Notes under the pieces: model-generated
Databases searched by the model: none
What the model saw: the letters and a program-made list of their open reading frames with translations, nothing else
Told to the model about the DNA's origin: nothing
Made by a program: the position numbers and the translations under genes
Assembly (NCBI GenBank): GCA_946222995.1
Contig: CAMIOS010000007.1
Coordinates: 1 to 64,000, forward strand
Source: an uncultured Enhydrobacter sp.
GTDB lineage: Bacteria; Pseudomonadota; Gammaproteobacteria; Pseudomonadales; Moraxellaceae
Reading direction: 5' to 3'
DNA: 64,000 nt
Part shown: in pieces, positions 16,843 through 26,172 of the stretch
Numbering within the stretch: the stretch's first letter is position 1
Layout: each line of letters opens with the position of its first letter

Positions 16843-18513
16843 ATGACAAAGGTATTAAATCAAAGCAAAGACTACCAACCAGCCGATGAAGCGTATGGGT
16901 TTCCGCTAATTATTAAACAATTATTAAACCGCGCAAAAATCGTTTCGAGAGACCAAACAATTAGTTATGGCAATCATCTAACTTATACCTATGCAGCGTT
17001 TTTTAAACGAATCAATCGCTTGGCAAATGTACTAAAAAACGCAGGACTAAAAGCAGGTGATGTGGTCGCTGTGATGGATTGGGACACGCATCGCTACCTT
17101 GAGGCGTATTTTGCTGTGCCAATGTCTGGTATGGTGTTACAAACCGTCAATATCCGCTTTGCCAAAGACCAAGTACTTTACACTCTCAATCATGCCAAGC
17201 CCAAAGCCTTGTTGCTAAACGCTGAGTTTGCTGCGATGATTAAAAACCATCGTTATGACGCCCCATCCATTGAACACGTGATTTGGCTAGATGATTCATC
17301 AGAGAATATGCCTATTCCTGACTATGCGCTCGGTGAGTACGAAACCTTATTGTCAGCGGCGAGCGATAAATTTGATTTCCCTGATTTTGATGAAAATACC
17401 ATCGCCACCACCTTTTATACCAGCGGCACAACAGGAAAGCCTAAAGGGGTATTTTTTACCCATCGCCAAATTGTACTCCAAGTCTTAACTAACCTTGCTT
17501 CGGCTGCTTTAAATACTGAAGGACAAGGGGTGCGTTATACCGATGTGTATATGCCGATGACACCGATGTTTCATGTCCATGCCTGGTGTGTGCCTTATTG
17601 GGCAACGTTAATCGGCTTAAAACAAATCTATCCGGGACGTTATCTTGCTAATAAATTAGTCGATTTGATTCAACAGCACCAAATCACCTTATCACATGGT
17701 GTACCAACTGTGCTGCAAATGCTTGTTAATGAAATGAACCAGCGCAACGAGAAATTTAATGGGCTAAAAATCTCCATCGGCGGCTCAAAACTTAATGAAT
17801 CCCTCGCGCACCAAGCCTATGCTTGCGGGATTGAATTTATGTGTGGATTTGGTATGTCAGAATCGGCACCAACCTTGTCACGCTCGATTTTTGATGGTCG
17901 ACAAAACAATATGACCCTTGAAGAACAGCTTAGATATCGCTGTCTATCTGGATCACCTATATTACTGGTTGATATGGCATTGTGGGATGAAGCAGGCAAT
18001 CCACAACCATTTGATGGCGTAAGTACCGGCGAATTGGTTGTACGGGCGCCGTGGCTAACCCAAAGCTATTTTAAAGACCATGATGCGGGCAATCAGTTGT
18101 GGCGAGGGGGTTGGATGCATACCCAAGACATCGCAAGTATTACCCCTGATGGGACATTGCAAATCGTTGATAGGGCTAAAGATGTGATTAAGTCAGGTGG
18201 TGAGTGGATTTCTTCCCTAGAAGTCGAGACCATTTTATCGTTTCACCCAAGTGTTGCAGAAATTGCCGTTATTGGTGTACCTGATGAACGCTGGGGTGAG
18301 CGACCTCTAGCCTTAGTGGTTTTGAAGCCTAATCAAAATGATGTCAAAGCTGAAGATATTTTGGCAATAGGATTACAAGCAGTTGAAAAAGGGCATTTAT
18401 CCAAATATGCGCTGCCCAATGAGATCAGATTTTTGGCAGAAATGCCCAAAACCAGTGTGGGCAAGCTTGATAAAAAAACCATGCGAACAATGTATGCCAA
18501 AAATTTGCTTTAA
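16843..18513 (+). CDS. AMP-dependent acyl-CoA ligase (medium/long-chain, AlkK-like)
   Basis: A 556-residue ANL-superfamily adenylating enzyme. It has the P-loop-like A3 motif FYTSGTTGKPKGVFFTH (about residue 191), FGMSESAPTLSRS (A5 region), GGWMHTQDIASITPDG (A7), VDRAKDVIKSGGEWISSLEVE (A8), and a C-terminal PKTSVGKLDKKTM that holds the catalytic lysine. The A8 and A5 forms are those of medium/long-chain fatty acid CoA ligases such as AlkK and FadD-like proteins. The reaction is fatty acid + ATP + CoA to acyl-CoA, AMP and PPi. It is complete and stands alone with its own gap upstream. Chain-length preference cannot be read from the sequence. Confidence 0.9.
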   Translation: MTKVLNQSKDYQPADEAYGFPLIIKQLLNRAKIVSRDQTISYGNHLTYTYAAFFKRINRLANVLKNAGLKAGDVVAVMDWDTHRYLEAYFAVPMSGMVLQTVNIRFAKDQVLYTLNHAKPKALLLNAEFAAMIKNHRYDAPSIEHVIWLDDSSENMPIPDYALGEYETLLSAASDKFDFPDFDENTIATTFYTSGTTGKPKGVFFTHRQIVLQVLTNLASAALNTEGQGVRYTDVYMPMTPMFHVHAWCVPYWATLIGLKQIYPGRYLANKLVDLIQQHQITLSHGVPTVLQMLVNEMNQRNEKFNGLKISIGGSKLNESLAHQAYACGIEFMCGFGMSESAPTLSRSIFDGRQNNMTLEEQLRYRCLSGSPILLVDMALWDEAGNPQPFDGVSTGELVVRAPWLTQSYFKDHDAGNQLWRGGWMHTQDIASITPDGTLQIVDRAKDVIKSGGEWISSLEVETILSFHPSVAEIAVIGVPDERWGERPLALVVLKPNQNDVKAEDILAIGLQAVEKGHLSKYALPNEIRFLAEMPKTSVGKLDKKTMRTMYAKNLL

Positions 18514-18619
18514 TGGTTTGTTTAGCCTTTTAAATAGTTGCCTTGTACTATAAAAATTTACAAATTACGCACGCTCTAGTTGTAAGACGGGTTGATATAT
18601 TAACCTTAGGAAGCCACCT

Positions 18620-20297
18620 TTGAAAACGCCTAGAATTCTTGAAACCCCACCTGATTGGACAGCAGAAGAAAAACCGACCTTGCCAGGTTCGCCGCCTACC
18701 CTGCAGCATAGCTATCCTAGGCGTGTGGTGTATTTTACCATTGGTATTTTTGTGGCTATTTGCGGCGGGTTAAGTAATGGTTTTATTGCGGCAAATTTGC
18801 CACAGATTCAAGGTGAATATGGACTGGTACCGACACAAGCAGCTTGGTTGTCTGCGGTGTATGTCATGTTTAACTTAAGCTCAAATTTACTCTTGTTTAA
18901 AGCACGGCAACAATTTGGACTTCGGCGATTTGCTGAGGTTTCTTTATTGGTGTATATGCTGTTAATGTTCGTTCATATCTTTGTGCAAAATTATCCCATG
19001 GCGCTGTTAGTGCGTGGGTTAAGTGGCTTTGTCGGCGCTCCTTTGTCCTCACTGGGGATGTATTATGTAATGCAAGCATTTAGCAGTAAATACCGGATGC
19101 AAAGTTTGTTTATCGGTTTTGGGGTTAGCCAATTAGCTATGCCGCTGGCTTGGATTATCTCCCCGCATTTGGTCATTGTAGATGACTGGTCAAGGTTATA
19201 TACCTTTGAATTTGGGTTAGCAGTCATGTGCTTTGCCATGGTCGTTACCGTTAAATTGCCTCGAAGTTTACGTATCGCGGTGTATGAAAAAAAAGATATT
19301 ATCACTTTTTTATTACTTGCCCCTGGTTTTGGCTTGTTGTGTGGGGTACTGGTACAAGGTCCGATTTTATGGTGGACAAACGCCCCTATACTCGCTTACA
19401 TGCTGATTGCAGCCTTGGCGTTATTAATCGCTGGCTTTGGTTTTGAACATTACCGGAATAATCCGCTAATTATGACTCGATGGTTAGGCAATTGGGCGTT
19501 GATTCGCTTTATTATCGGGGGGGGGTTTATTGCGTCTTATTATGTCAGAGCAAAGTTATGCAGTAGTCAATTTTTTAAAACTCCAAGGGATCATGGCAGA
19601 GCAATTTACGGGGTTTTATACGGTGGTATTTTTTGGAATTTTACTGGGTACCTTGACAAGCGCTATTACGTTTTCACGCGAGCATATGAATCGCCCTTTA
19701 ATTGTTGCGGTGATTTTAGTTATTGGAGCAAGCCTACATGATGCCAATATTTTAACCAGCGATGTTCGCCCAGAAAATTTTTATATTAGCCAATTTGTGG
19801 TTGCCTTTGCTAGTGCTTTATTTATGGGGCCATTACTATTAATCGGCTTTGGGATGACGCTTAGACAAAGTGTTAATCACGTGGTGACCTTTATCATCTT
19901 ATTTAGTGCCACCCAAAGTTTTGGCGGCTTGGTGGGTTCAGCATTTTATTCAACGTTACAACAACAGCGCACCCAATACCATCGACAGCTGATCTTACAG
20001 CAATTGGATTCAACCAGTCCCAATGTAAGCCAACGGCTTAATCAGTACCAAGCTGGCTTTAGAGCGACAATTAATGACAGTGACCTTCTTGGACAACAGT
20101 CTTTACAGAGTCTTAATCAAATTGTTACTCGTGAATCGCAAATTAAAGCCTATGAGGATGTTATCACCGCCAATACCGATATTTCAATATTTTTATTGGC
20201 TTGGGGATTGTTCAATATTGGTCAAAATAAGCTTACCGCTTACCGCCAAAAAAGGCTAGAAACTGCTGACGATAACAGCATAAGTGATGAGGAATAA
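18620..20297 (+). pseudogene. MFS drug exporter (DHA2/EmrB-like), out of frame at a G9 tract; probably phase-variable
   Basis: Paralogue of the pump at 11397, with the same N-terminal motif (PPDWTAEEKPTLPGSP) and similar helices throughout. The frame from TTG 18620 runs to a run of nine G at 19517-19525 and then goes off into a false tail ending at 19741. With eight G the reading becomes ...RFIIGGGLLRLIMSEQSYAVVNFLKLQG, matching the paralogue's RFILGSLLLRFLMAEQSWAEVNFLRNMG. It then continues to 20297 as a full 558-residue pump. The gene is therefore off by one base in this sequence. A long homopolymeric G run in an AT-rich gene for a surface-exposed or transport function is the classic layout of slipped-strand phase variation. 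No adaptor gene is adjacent; the EmrA-like protein at 13112 may serve both pumps. An assembly error in tract length is the alternative. Confidence 0.88.
19517..19525 (+). repeat. Poly-G tract (G9), candidate phase-variation switch
   Basis: Nine consecutive G within the MFS coding frame. Eight G restores the full frame, and nine gives premature termination at 19741. By arithmetic, 5, 8 or 11 G would be 'on'. Confidence 0.85.
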
Positions 20298-20376
20298 AAA
20301 TTTTGCTTAAAATTAGTGTTATAAAATTAGAAAAAACTGGTGTGTGTTTTTCTTGCAGGGGGTTAAATAAATGAGT

Positions 20377-20420
20377 CGATTGGGTAATATAAACAAACAA
20401 AGGATATATTGACCCAATCG
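20377..20420. terminator. Inverted repeat between convergent genes
   Basis: CGATTGGGT (20377-20385) and ACCCAATCG (20412-20420) are perfect 9-bp arms, with ATAT/ATAT further inside. It lies between the pump gene (+) and the DUF4142 gene (-). There is no T tail, so a bidirectional, factor-assisted terminator is only a guess. Confidence 0.4.
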
Positions 20421-20450
20421 GTTCATAAATAACGCTAAAATTTATCCAAC

Positions 20451-21020
20451 TTATTTCATCATCGAAACCAACTGCTCAGCGGTTTGTAAATGCATGGCAA
20501 CCGCATTTCGTGTTTGTGCTAACATTGACTTTAATTCAGGATTAGCCGCATTGGGTAACAGCTGGTCATCTATTGTTTTTAATACTTTACGATGGACTTT
20601 CACTTGACTCATCATATAATCACGATCAACCGCTGTGGTCGATCTAGCCAAGTTATTAACAATATTGTCGCTATCTCGTTGCAAGCCATTACTTGTGTCA
20701 CTCGCTTGTGGCATAAGATTCAGACGATTGGCTAATGCTTGACCTTTTTGCTCATTCATTGAATGCTCATTAATCATCATTTGGGCGTAGTTACGCACTT
20801 GTGCTGATTGTAATTTTGGTAAGGCTGCCTGAGCTTGCATAATTTCGCCATTATTGGCGGTACTAAGCACCTTAATTACTTGTCCATCAGTTAACTTTTG
20901 ATGGGGCAGCATCGCATGACGTGGCTCATGATCGTTGTTCATAGACATATTTTGACAAGCCGTTAGTCCTAAAGTACTGCTAACTAACATAACACCTAAC
21001 ATTTTATTTATATTTTTCAT
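20451..21020 (-). CDS. DUF4142 family lipoprotein
   Basis: A 189-residue protein with a lipoprotein signal peptide: positive start, hydrophobic stretch, and lipobox LTAC with Cys22. The mature part is mostly helical (residues 45-185) and matches the DUF4142 pattern: DGQVIKVLSTANNGEIMQAQAALPK, then VRNYAQMMINEHSMNEQKGQALA, and a C-terminal HLQTAEQL. DUF4142 proteins are predicted ferritin-like four-helix bundles in the periplasm; their function is not known, though many are linked to stress conditions. It stands alone between convergent and divergent neighbours. Possible metal-binding His and Glu residues are visible in the bundle, but I cannot claim a site. Confidence 0.85.
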   Translation of the reverse strand: MKNINKMLGVMLVSSTLGLTACQNMSMNNDHEPRHAMLPHQKLTDGQVIKVLSTANNGEIMQAQAALPKLQSAQVRNYAQMMINEHSMNEQKGQALANRLNLMPQASDTSNGLQRDSDNIVNNLARSTTAVDRDYMMSQVKVHRKVLKTIDDQLLPNAANPELKSMLAQTRNAVAMHLQTAEQLVSMMK

Positions 21021-21203
21021 TGGGTTACCTTAATACATTATAGTTAATGGGTATAAACAAAATAATAGCTATTAAGAAAAATGGATGTAACACTTTAGTG
21101 ATTTATAACAGGAATTTGTAACAATTTCGATGATTATTAAAAATAATTTTAAAATATAGACTGAAAATTTAAAAATGAGAGAATCAAAATGATAAAAAAT
21201 TAC

Positions 21204-21485
21204 TTAGCCTTGATTGGCTATTAACTCAATGATCTGTTGGTATGCTTGATCTAGATCTTGGTTAATTCCATACCAAATCCATGTACCGCGACGCTCACTT
21301 GTTAGCAGTCCTATGGCTTTTAATTGGTTAAGATGACGGGATACGGTAGGTTGTGGTTGTGTTAATTGTTCAGTTATATTACAAACACACATGGCGCCCT
21401 GTTGGCTTAGCATTTGGACAATGGATAAGCGGGTGGGGTCACTTAAGGCTTTAAAAAATTCATTGGGTAAAAATTTTTTATTCAT
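21204..21485 (-). CDS. arsR: ArsR-family arsenic-responsive repressor
   Basis: A 93-residue winged-helix regulator. It has the metalloid-binding motif CVC (Cys33, Cys35 in GAMCVCNITEQL) at the start of the recognition region, and the HTH QPTVSRHLNQLKAIGLL followed by the wing SERRGTWIWYGIN. This is the E. coli-type ArsR arsenite site (ELCVCDL in the prototype). It represses the divergent arsB-arsC genes until arsenite binds. Only 55 bases separate it from arsB, and that gap contains an AT-rich dyad suitable as operator. Confidence 0.93.
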   Translation of the reverse strand: MNKKFLPNEFFKALSDPTRLSIVQMLSQQGAMCVCNITEQLTQPQPTVSRHLNQLKAIGLLTSERRGTWIWYGINQDLDQAYQQIIELIANQG

Positions 21486-21507
21486 ATATTTACATATCCG
21501 AATATAT
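21484..21507. promoter_or_regulatory. Probable ArsR operator in the arsR-arsB gap
   Basis: ATATATT (21484-21490) and AATATAT (21501-21507) are perfect inverted arms 10 bases apart; the inner ATATCCGAATAT is itself nearly palindromic. It touches the arsR start codon. Position and symmetry support an ArsR site, but binding is inferred. Confidence 0.5.
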
Positions 21508-21540
21508 AAATTATTATGTTTTTAAATATAACATTTGGCG

Positions 21541-22839
21541 ATGGGTATGGCAATTGCAATTACCATTTTTATTCTTACATTAACCTTTGTGATATGGCAA
21601 CCTAGGGGCTTAGGGATTGGTTGGTCAGCCAGTATTGGTGCGTTACTTGCCTTTATGACTGGGGTTATTTCTGTAGCGGATGTGCCGGTGGTATGGCATA
21701 TTGTGTGGAATGCAACCTTTGCTTTTATTGCGATTATTATGATTAGTTTATTGCTTGATGAAGCGGGGTTCTTCAAATGGATTGCTTTACATGTCGCCAA
21801 AGCTGCTGGTGGCAATGGGAATAAATTATTTGTCTTTATTGTATTGTTAGGGGCAGTCGTTTCAGCATTGTTCGCCAATGATGGGGCGGCATTGATTTTA
21901 ACACCGATTGTGATTGCAATTTTAACCGCCCTTCGACTAAGCCCTGCCACGACATTAGCCTTTATTATGGCAGCAGGCTTTATCGCGGATACTGCCAGCT
22001 TGCCGTTAATCGTTTCAAACTTAGTCAATATTGTATCTGCTGATTTTTTTAAAGTGGCGTTTGATCGTTATGCGTTGGTGATGCTGCCGGTTGATATGGT
22101 ATCAATATTAGCGTCACTGTTGGTTTTATACCTTTTTTATCGCAAAGACATTCCTGGTGGCTATACACTCGATTTAGTGGCTGAGCCTGACTCAGCGATT
22201 ACCGATAAAGCCACGTTTATGACAGGTTGGGTTGTATTAGCTGCATTGTTATTGGGGTTTTTTGTATTAGAGCCGATGGGTATCCCAATTAGTGCCATTG
22301 CTGGGCTAGGGACAGCCGTATTGATGATGGTTGCCTATTTAGGTCGCAAGCTGCCAGTTATGCCCGTGATTAAAAATGCCCCTTGGCAAATCGTGATGTT
22401 CTCATTGGGTATGTATCTTGTGGTCTATGGGCTAAAAAATGCGGGATTAACCGATTATTTGGCCAATATATTACAGCAGTTTGCTCATCAAGGTGTGATA
22501 ACAGCGGCAATAGGGACGGGATTTTTATCCGCTATTTTATCCTCAATCATGAATAATATGCCTACGGTATTGATTCAAGCACTAGCAATTGATGCAACCG
22601 ATATTTCTAATCCGATAATTAAAGAGGTCATGGTCTTGGCCAATGTGATTGGCTGTGACTTAGGACCTAAAATTACCCCAATTGGGTCATTAGCAACCCT
22701 ATTGTGGTTGCATGTATTGGCAAGCAAAGACATTAAGGTGAGTTGGGGCTATTATTTGAAAGTGGGTGTGATTTTAACCGTGCCTGTGTTGTTAGCAACG
22801 CTTGTGGCATTGGGATTGTGGCTACCTCTGGTCAGCTAA
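21541..22839 (+). CDS. arsB: Arsenite efflux permease ArsB
   Basis: A polytopic membrane protein of about 432 residues with 11-12 hydrophobic segments. ArsB signature regions include WNATFAFIAIIMISLLLDEAGFFKWIALH, ALFANDGAALILTPIVIAIL, GFIADTASLPLIVSNLVNI and a C-terminal MNNMPTVLIQALAI. It exports As(III) from the cytoplasm as an arsenite/H+ antiporter. The start is ambiguous: TTG 21535, ATG 21541 and ATG 21547 are in frame and none has a clear Shine-Dalgarno. I chose the first ATG; translation may be leaderless or weak. Divergent from arsR; arsC follows 32 bp downstream. Confidence 0.92.
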   Translation: MGMAIAITIFILTLTFVIWQPRGLGIGWSASIGALLAFMTGVISVADVPVVWHIVWNATFAFIAIIMISLLLDEAGFFKWIALHVAKAAGGNGNKLFVFIVLLGAVVSALFANDGAALILTPIVIAILTALRLSPATTLAFIMAAGFIADTASLPLIVSNLVNIVSADFFKVAFDRYALVMLPVDMVSILASLLVLYLFYRKDIPGGYTLDLVAEPDSAITDKATFMTGWVVLAALLLGFFVLEPMGIPISAIAGLGTAVLMMVAYLGRKLPVMPVIKNAPWQIVMFSLGMYLVVYGLKNAGLTDYLANILQQFAHQGVITAAIGTGFLSAILSSIMNNMPTVLIQALAIDATDISNPIIKEVMVLANVIGCDLGPKITPIGSLATLLWLHVLASKDIKVSWGYYLKVGVILTVPVLLATLVALGLWLPLVS

Positions 22840-22871
22840 TTGACTAAAATAACACGAAAAGTGGCATTAAC

Positions 22872-23351
22872 ATGAATATCTTATATATCTGTACGCATAA
22901 TCGTTGTCGTAGCATCTTGTCCGAAGCCATTACTCGCCAAAAGGCACACGGTATAATTAATGTTAGAAGTGCCGGCAGCCACCCATCAGGGGAAGTGCAT
23001 CCGTTATCGATCAACTATTTGACGCAAGCAGGCTATAACACTGACAATTTAACCAGTAAATCTTGGCATGAATTAGACAATTTTATCCCTGACGTTGTGA
23101 TCACTGTCTGTGATCAAGCCGCGGGGGAAAGCTGTCCATTATGGCTTGGTAGGGTACCAAAACTGCATTGGGGATTAGCTGACCCATCCAAACTGGTAGG
23201 CACCGACCAACAGATACAGCAAGCCTTTTTAGCGACCATTCATGAAATCGAGCAGCGGGTTGATCAGCTTATCAACATTGCTAAGCTACCAAAAACCAAG
23301 CAAGTGGTTGCGTTAAAAAGCCTCATAGAGGATAGCGCTATAAATACTTAA
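22872..23351 (+). CDS. arsC: Arsenate reductase, low-molecular-weight phosphatase type
   Basis: A 159-residue protein of the LMW protein tyrosine phosphatase fold. The phosphate-binding P-loop is C-X5-R at residues 7-13 (CTHNRCR), and further conserved cysteines occur in VCDQAAGESCP. In ArsC of this type the three-cysteine relay reduces As(V) to As(III), using thioredoxin or glutaredoxin as donor. The product is then exported by ArsB, encoded just upstream. Its 3' end overlaps the convergent sulfatase gene by 4 bp. It is somewhat longer than the ~135-residue pI258 type because of a helical C-terminus. A plain tyrosine phosphatase is unlikely given the ars context. Confidence 0.9.
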   Translation: MNILYICTHNRCRSILSEAITRQKAHGIINVRSAGSHPSGEVHPLSINYLTQAGYNTDNLTSKSWHELDNFIPDVVITVCDQAAGESCPLWLGRVPKLHWGLADPSKLVGTDQQIQQAFLATIHEIEQRVDQLINIAKLPKTKQVVALKSLIEDSAINT

Positions 23352-25072
23352 ACGTTGGCAGACAAACCTTTTAAGCCTTCATCATATTGCACAAGCCAGA
23401 CTTTGCCATCAACGATCGGCATGGTATTTGGGTCATCGATCCCGACTTCTTGAGCAATGATGGTATTTAAAGCTGCATTCATTTGCAATAAAATTTCGGC
23501 GTACTGTTCAGGCTGTTTTGCTAAGTTATTCATCTCTTGTGGATCATTAACGAGGTCATAGAGTTCGACATCATTATTGGCAAACAGTTCTTCTAACGTG
23601 GCTGGGGTATTATAATTTAAGGGCGAAAAATACCGACTAAATTTATAGTTACCATTGTTGACCATGCGTATCATGCCACGCAAACTAAAATCAGGCTGAT
23701 TTGCCATCACACGTTGTTGCAATTCTGGCTCAGGCAGACCGCTACGGCGTAAGAGGGTTAATTTGGTGAGTACCCAATCGCTGTCAAAATACAGCATCAT
23801 GCCATAGCTATATAACGTCGCCGTTCGCACCGCATCCAACGCGGCAGTATCGGGCGAAGCCAATAATGGGGCAAGGTTTTTGCCTTTAATCACATCGCCT
23901 TGGATGGCGGCGAGCTGTTTGTCATCAATGCTGGTAAAACTTAACAAGGTCGGGACAATATCCAAATGGCAGCTTAAGGCTTGACAGAGCTTGCCCGCCG
24001 ATTGGGTATAGTCTGGATGGCGGATAATAAGCGGCACATGCACTTGCTCACGATACGCAGTTGCCCCTTTGCCCACCAGTTGATGCGCCCCGACATGGTC
24101 GCCATGGTCAGAGGTCATCACAATAATGGTGTTATCGAGTAAATCCAATTCCTCAAGCTCTTGTATCAGCCGTGCTACATGGCGATCACTGTCCCGAATA
24201 CAGTTAAAATAATTGTCTTGATAAATGCGTAATCGCTCATCATTTAGTTTAAATTGACCCACCAAATTGCCTCGTCCTCGATAAAATACCCCATGGGCGT
24301 GTGGACGTCCTATTTCATCATAAGGTTGGTTCCGAGTTGGATCGAGGGGGACATTAAGCCATGTCATCTCGTAGAGCTTGTGTCTGGGCGGCTTACCATT
24401 ACCCAATAGCATTTTTTTGTCATCGGTTTGGTTAATGTGGTCAAGGGCGTGGACACTGTCGGTATTGGTAAACATCACATCATGGGGGTTAACGAGATTA
24501 ACCGCCAAAAACCAGGGTTTGTGTAGTTCCGGATTATCATGCCCTTTGGCGTTGGTATTGTTAGTAATATTGACGCGATGACGTAGCCAAGTCACAGCAT
24601 TCTCAGTCGTCACCCCATCAAACTTAAAGCCGCCATGCACGCCGCCAATCAAGTCCCCTAAACCAAAATAATCATTAAAACCATAGTGCATCATCTCGGC
24701 ATTCATCACTTTTGGGTCAGCATCAAATGGCGTGTGGTTAAAATGCATCGAATTACTCAAATGCCACTTGCCAAGGTATACCGCATAATAGCCGGCTTGC
24801 TGCATCATGGTACCAATCGTCGGTAAGCTCTTAGGCAAGTCTTTTTGCCATGGCATACTCACATTATCCCAAACTTGGGTATGCTGCACATGTTGCCCTG
24901 TATAAATCACCGAACGGGAAGGCGAGCACACACAGCTGGTAATTTGATGATTGGCAAAGGTGACACCTTCTTGCCGTAAGCGCTCACGGGCAGTTACAGG
25001 AAAGTCATAGCTATCAAAATAGCGCTCTTGGTCCGTTAAAATGAATAAAATATTGTAAGGCTTTTTATCCAT
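23348..25072 (-). CDS. Sulfatase (formylglycine-dependent)
   Basis: A 574-residue alkaline-phosphatase-superfamily sulfatase. It has N-terminal metal ligands in FILTDQER, the active-site motif C-S-P-S-R (Cys49 to Arg53), whose cysteine is converted to formylglycine, then GYYAVYLGKWHLS, and SDHGDHVGAHQLVGKG with further metal ligands. These enzymes hydrolyse sulfate esters. Cys-type sulfatases need a formylglycine-generating enzyme encoded elsewhere. ATG 25072 is chosen because AGGAATTACC precedes it; an in-frame TTG 27 bases upstream has no such site. No signal peptide is visible, so it is probably cytoplasmic. Substrate unknown (choline sulfate, aryl sulfate or alkyl sulfate are options). 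Confidence 0.88.
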   Translation of the reverse strand: MDKKPYNILFILTDQERYFDSYDFPVTARERLRQEGVTFANHQITSCVCSPSRSVIYTGQHVQHTQVWDNVSMPWQKDLPKSLPTIGTMMQQAGYYAVYLGKWHLSNSMHFNHTPFDADPKVMNAEMMHYGFNDYFGLGDLIGGVHGGFKFDGVTTENAVTWLRHRVNITNNTNAKGHDNPELHKPWFLAVNLVNPHDVMFTNTDSVHALDHINQTDDKKMLLGNGKPPRHKLYEMTWLNVPLDPTRNQPYDEIGRPHAHGVFYRGRGNLVGQFKLNDERLRIYQDNYFNCIRDSDRHVARLIQELEELDLLDNTIIVMTSDHGDHVGAHQLVGKGATAYREQVHVPLIIRHPDYTQSAGKLCQALSCHLDIVPTLLSFTSIDDKQLAAIQGDVIKGKNLAPLLASPDTAALDAVRTATLYSYGMMLYFDSDWVLTKLTLLRRSGLPEPELQQRVMANQPDFSLRGMIRMVNNGNYKFSRYFSPLNYNTPATLEELFANNDVELYDLVNDPQEMNNLAKQPEQYAEILLQMNAALNTIIAQEVGIDDPNTMPIVDGKVWLVQYDEGLKGLSANV

Positions 25073-25270
25073 GGTAATTCCTATGAAGGCTTGAGACAAG
25101 TTTACTGATTACCTTGCTATTTAAGTACGGGAATTTTAACGCCAATTTGGTTACTAAGTTTGGCAGAATAATCAATGAATGGTGAGTCGATGGGTTGGGC
25201 ATTAAATTAAAAAGTGGCAATTTTTAATCATACATTGCCACAATTTTTTATCGTTTAATTTAACTGTCGC

Positions 25271-26092
25271 TTATTCAAAAAACACGCCTTCATTTAAGCG
25301 TAGCTGTAAACTTTCTGTAAAGGTGACTGACATGGGTTGTGCGCCGTCTAAGCCGAGTTTATTTAATCGCTCTGCCATCGGATGACTATTAGTTGGATCA
25401 ACTTTTAGCGTTAGGTCACCTTTGGTCGCAACCTTGGCACCATCTAACGTACGCGTATCGGCAGTCGCACGAACCAGTTTACTATCTAATTCAGAATACA
25501 ATACCAAATCACCCCAAGGTGCAGTAACCGCAGTACCGATATTACCCGATAACGTTACTAAAGAAATAGTATCGTCTGTTGGGTTTTTAACGCTACAGTT
25601 AAATTGTTTATTACCTAAACTAAAATCAATGGTAGTAACAAACTTTGGATAACCCCATAACTCTTTTCCCGCTTGGCAAGCTTCTTTTGTCCCGACAGGT
25701 AAATCACAAATCCAAATTCCCGTATTACGGCGATCAGGGGGGAGGGTCATATCAACCAACGGATGACTAGGCGCTTCTTGATTAGCAGGATAGACCAACA
25801 CTGCTGTGCCCACTTCATGATACGGTACACCATCTGTCAATTCACGATAATCATAACAAGCTAGGCTCACTAATGCTTTATTACCAATAAGTTTGGCAAC
25901 TTTGACCTTATCACTTGTTACCACACTGACTGCTTTATCATAATCAACCATAAAAAAGGCAAGTAACCCTGAGGCATCAAAATATTTGGCAGGCAAGTTC
26001 ATACTTCCTTCCGTCATTTCTCTTGTATGGACAGGTTGTTGAAAAAAAGGGTCAAATTGCCATTGATTGGTTACATTATTATTCATTTTCAT
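25271..26092 (-). CDS. Acetoacetate decarboxylase-like protein
   Basis: A 273-residue protein of the acetoacetate decarboxylase (ADC) superfamily. The Schiff-base lysine region is ELWGYPKF (Lys150), matching the ADC pattern E-x-x-G-x-P-K, and the earlier string YHEVGTAVLVYP is typical of the fold's barrel. True ADC makes acetone from acetoacetate; many superfamily members instead catalyse aldol or hydratase reactions. The double catalytic lysine of clostridial ADC (two adjacent lysines) is not seen, since the residue after Lys150 is Phe, so the chemistry may differ. It lies 80 bp downstream of the unrecognised gene at 26173 on the same strand; the two probably form one transcript. Confidence 0.8.
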   Translation of the reverse strand: MKMNNNVTNQWQFDPFFQQPVHTREMTEGSMNLPAKYFDASGLLAFFMVDYDKAVSVVTSDKVKVAKLIGNKALVSLACYDYRELTDGVPYHEVGTAVLVYPANQEAPSHPLVDMTLPPDRRNTGIWICDLPVGTKEACQAGKELWGYPKFVTTIDFSLGNKQFNCSVKNPTDDTISLVTLSGNIGTAVTAPWGDLVLYSELDSKLVRATADTRTLDGAKVATKGDLTLKVDPTNSHPMAERLNKLGLDGAQPMSVTFTESLQLRLNEGVFFE

Positions 26093-26172
26093 GGGTTAAA
26101 TCCTTATGTTATTAGCTAAGTTTTTGGGTGTTTAAAGTTTGTATATAAAACGGTGATGTAGTCAAAATTATA

